Shown: positions 13,932 to 14,567 of the stretch, piece by piece
How the letters are laid out: every line of letters starts with the position of its first letter
Numbering within the stretch: the first letter of the stretch is position 1
Assembly (NCBI GenBank): GCA_051867815.1
Contig: JBJDZD010000050.1
Span: 1-14,567 of the forward strand
Direction: 5' to 3'
Source: CAG-390 sp051867815
GTDB lineage: Bacteria; Bacillota; Clostridia; Oscillospirales; CAG-272
Length of the DNA: 14,567 nt
Notes under the pieces: generated by a model
Told to the model about the DNA's origin: nothing
Databases searched by the model: none
The model's input: the letters and a program-made list of their open reading frames with translations, nothing else
Made by a program: the position numbers and the translations under genes

Positions 13932-14567
13932 ATGAGTATTGCAGAAGTCAAGGATCTGAAAAAAGAATATCCGTCTTTTTTGCTGGATAACGTGTCATTC
14001 AAGCTTGAAGCAGGCAGAATCACGGGCTTTGCAGGGCGAAACGGTGCCGGCAAAACCACGACGATAAAGTCGATGCTGAATCTGATCCATCCCGACGGTG
14101 GAGAGATCTCGTGCTTTGGCATGCCGCTTGTCGGTTACGAAGCAGAAATCAAGCGTCGCATCGGTTATTCTACGGGTACTGTCAGCTGGTATCCGCGCAA
14201 GAAGCTCGGGGATATTGCCCGTATAACAAAGAGCTTTTATCCGAATTGGGACGATAACGCTTACAGTAAGTATCTTGATTTGTTCGGCTTGGATGAGAAT
14301 AAAACGCCTTTGGAGCTTTCCGAGGGAATGAAAGTAAAATTCAATCTGCTCTTGGCACTCTCGCACAGAGCGGAAATTCTCATTCTTGATGAGCCGACAA
14401 GCGGTCTTGATCCGTTTTCACGGGATGAGCTTCTTGATATTTTTACGGCACTTCGCGATGACGGCGTTGCGATATTTTTCTCAACGCACATTATCTCGGA
14501 TTTGGAGAAGTGCGCTGATGACATTGTATATATCTCCGGCGGCAAGATAAAAGCGGCAATGCCGATC
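13932..14567 (+). CDS. ABC transporter ATP-binding protein (YtrB/BcrA-like), partial
   Basis: The first 212 residues of an ABC ATPase that runs off the right edge without a stop. Walker A is GRNGAGKTT (35-43), the signature is LSEGM (129-133) in place of LSGGQ, Walker B is ILILDEP (149-155) followed by TSGLDP in the D-loop, and FFSTHIISDLE holds the switch histidine. The LSEGM variant followed by KVKFNLLLALSH is typical of the ABC-2 type exporters often run with GntR regulators (YtrB, YhcG groups). These work in antibiotic or cell-envelope stress response or in export of unknown substrates. A GAGG site at 13923-13926 lies 5 bases before the ATG. The permease gene would be expected to the right. 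The substrate is unknown. Confidence 0.88.
   Translation, partial: MSIAEVKDLKKEYPSFLLDNVSFKLEAGRITGFAGRNGAGKTTTIKSMLNLIHPDGGEISCFGMPLVGYEAEIKRRIGYSTGTVSWYPRKKLGDIARITKSFYPNWDDNAYSKYLDLFGLDENKTPLELSEGMKVKFNLLLALSHRAEILILDEPTSGLDPFSRDELLDIFTALRDDGVAIFFSTHIISDLEKCADDIVYISGGKIKAAMPI

Noticed and set aside
1..14567. CRISPR array, tRNA, rRNA, insertion sequence, prophage, toxin-antitoxin or defence system
   Set aside because: No spaced repeats, cloverleaf patterns, transposase motifs or defence families were seen. All genes belong to recognised housekeeping, transport, sporulation or competence families.

Overview
The window looks like chromosomal core DNA from an endospore-forming Firmicute, most likely a Clostridia-class anaerobe of the gut type (taxon inferred, not proven). 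The evidence is a dipicolinate synthase pair (dpaAB), a guanine-class purine riboswitch, a YitT-family protein, strong GGAGG-type ribosome binding sites, several near-consensus sigma-A promoters with 17-base spacers, and base composition close to half GC by eye. I see no mobile element, phage gene, CRISPR array, tRNA or rRNA.

Layout. (1) 1-425, minus strand: N-terminal part of an exported or membrane-anchored metallo-beta-lactamase (MBL) fold protein, cut by the window edge. It is divergent from (2) 578-3758, a two-gene unit of a YitT-family membrane protein and a ComEC-type DNA-uptake channel whose C-terminal MBL domain has lost its recognisable metal-site motifs. (3) 3821-9809: a purine-uptake operon. 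A consensus promoter leads into a guanine-type riboswitch with a terminator platform, then a BMP-family substrate-binding lipoprotein, a double-NBD ABC ATPase, two permeases and a biotin protein ligase, closed by a terminator. Two hairpins lie between the lipoprotein gene and the ATPase gene. (4) 9812-11369: dpaA-dpaB, spore dipicolinate synthesis, with its own promoter region and terminator. (5) 11380-13772: metY-metA, making homocysteine through O-acetylhomoserine, again with a promoter and a strong terminator. (6) 13872-14567: start of an ABC transporter ATPase, cut by the right edge.

How the parts work together. The riboswitch predicts that the BMP/ABC importer takes up purine nucleosides or bases and is shut off when guanine or hypoxanthine is plentiful. 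MetA carries Glu at position 111, the residue linked to acetyl-CoA use, so its product matches the substrate of MetY next door. I found no convincing undescribed multi-gene system. The points most worth a second look are the degenerate MBL domain of ComEC beside an intact MBL protein, the altered biotin-binding loop of the ligase at the end of the purine operon, and the detailed riboswitch architecture.
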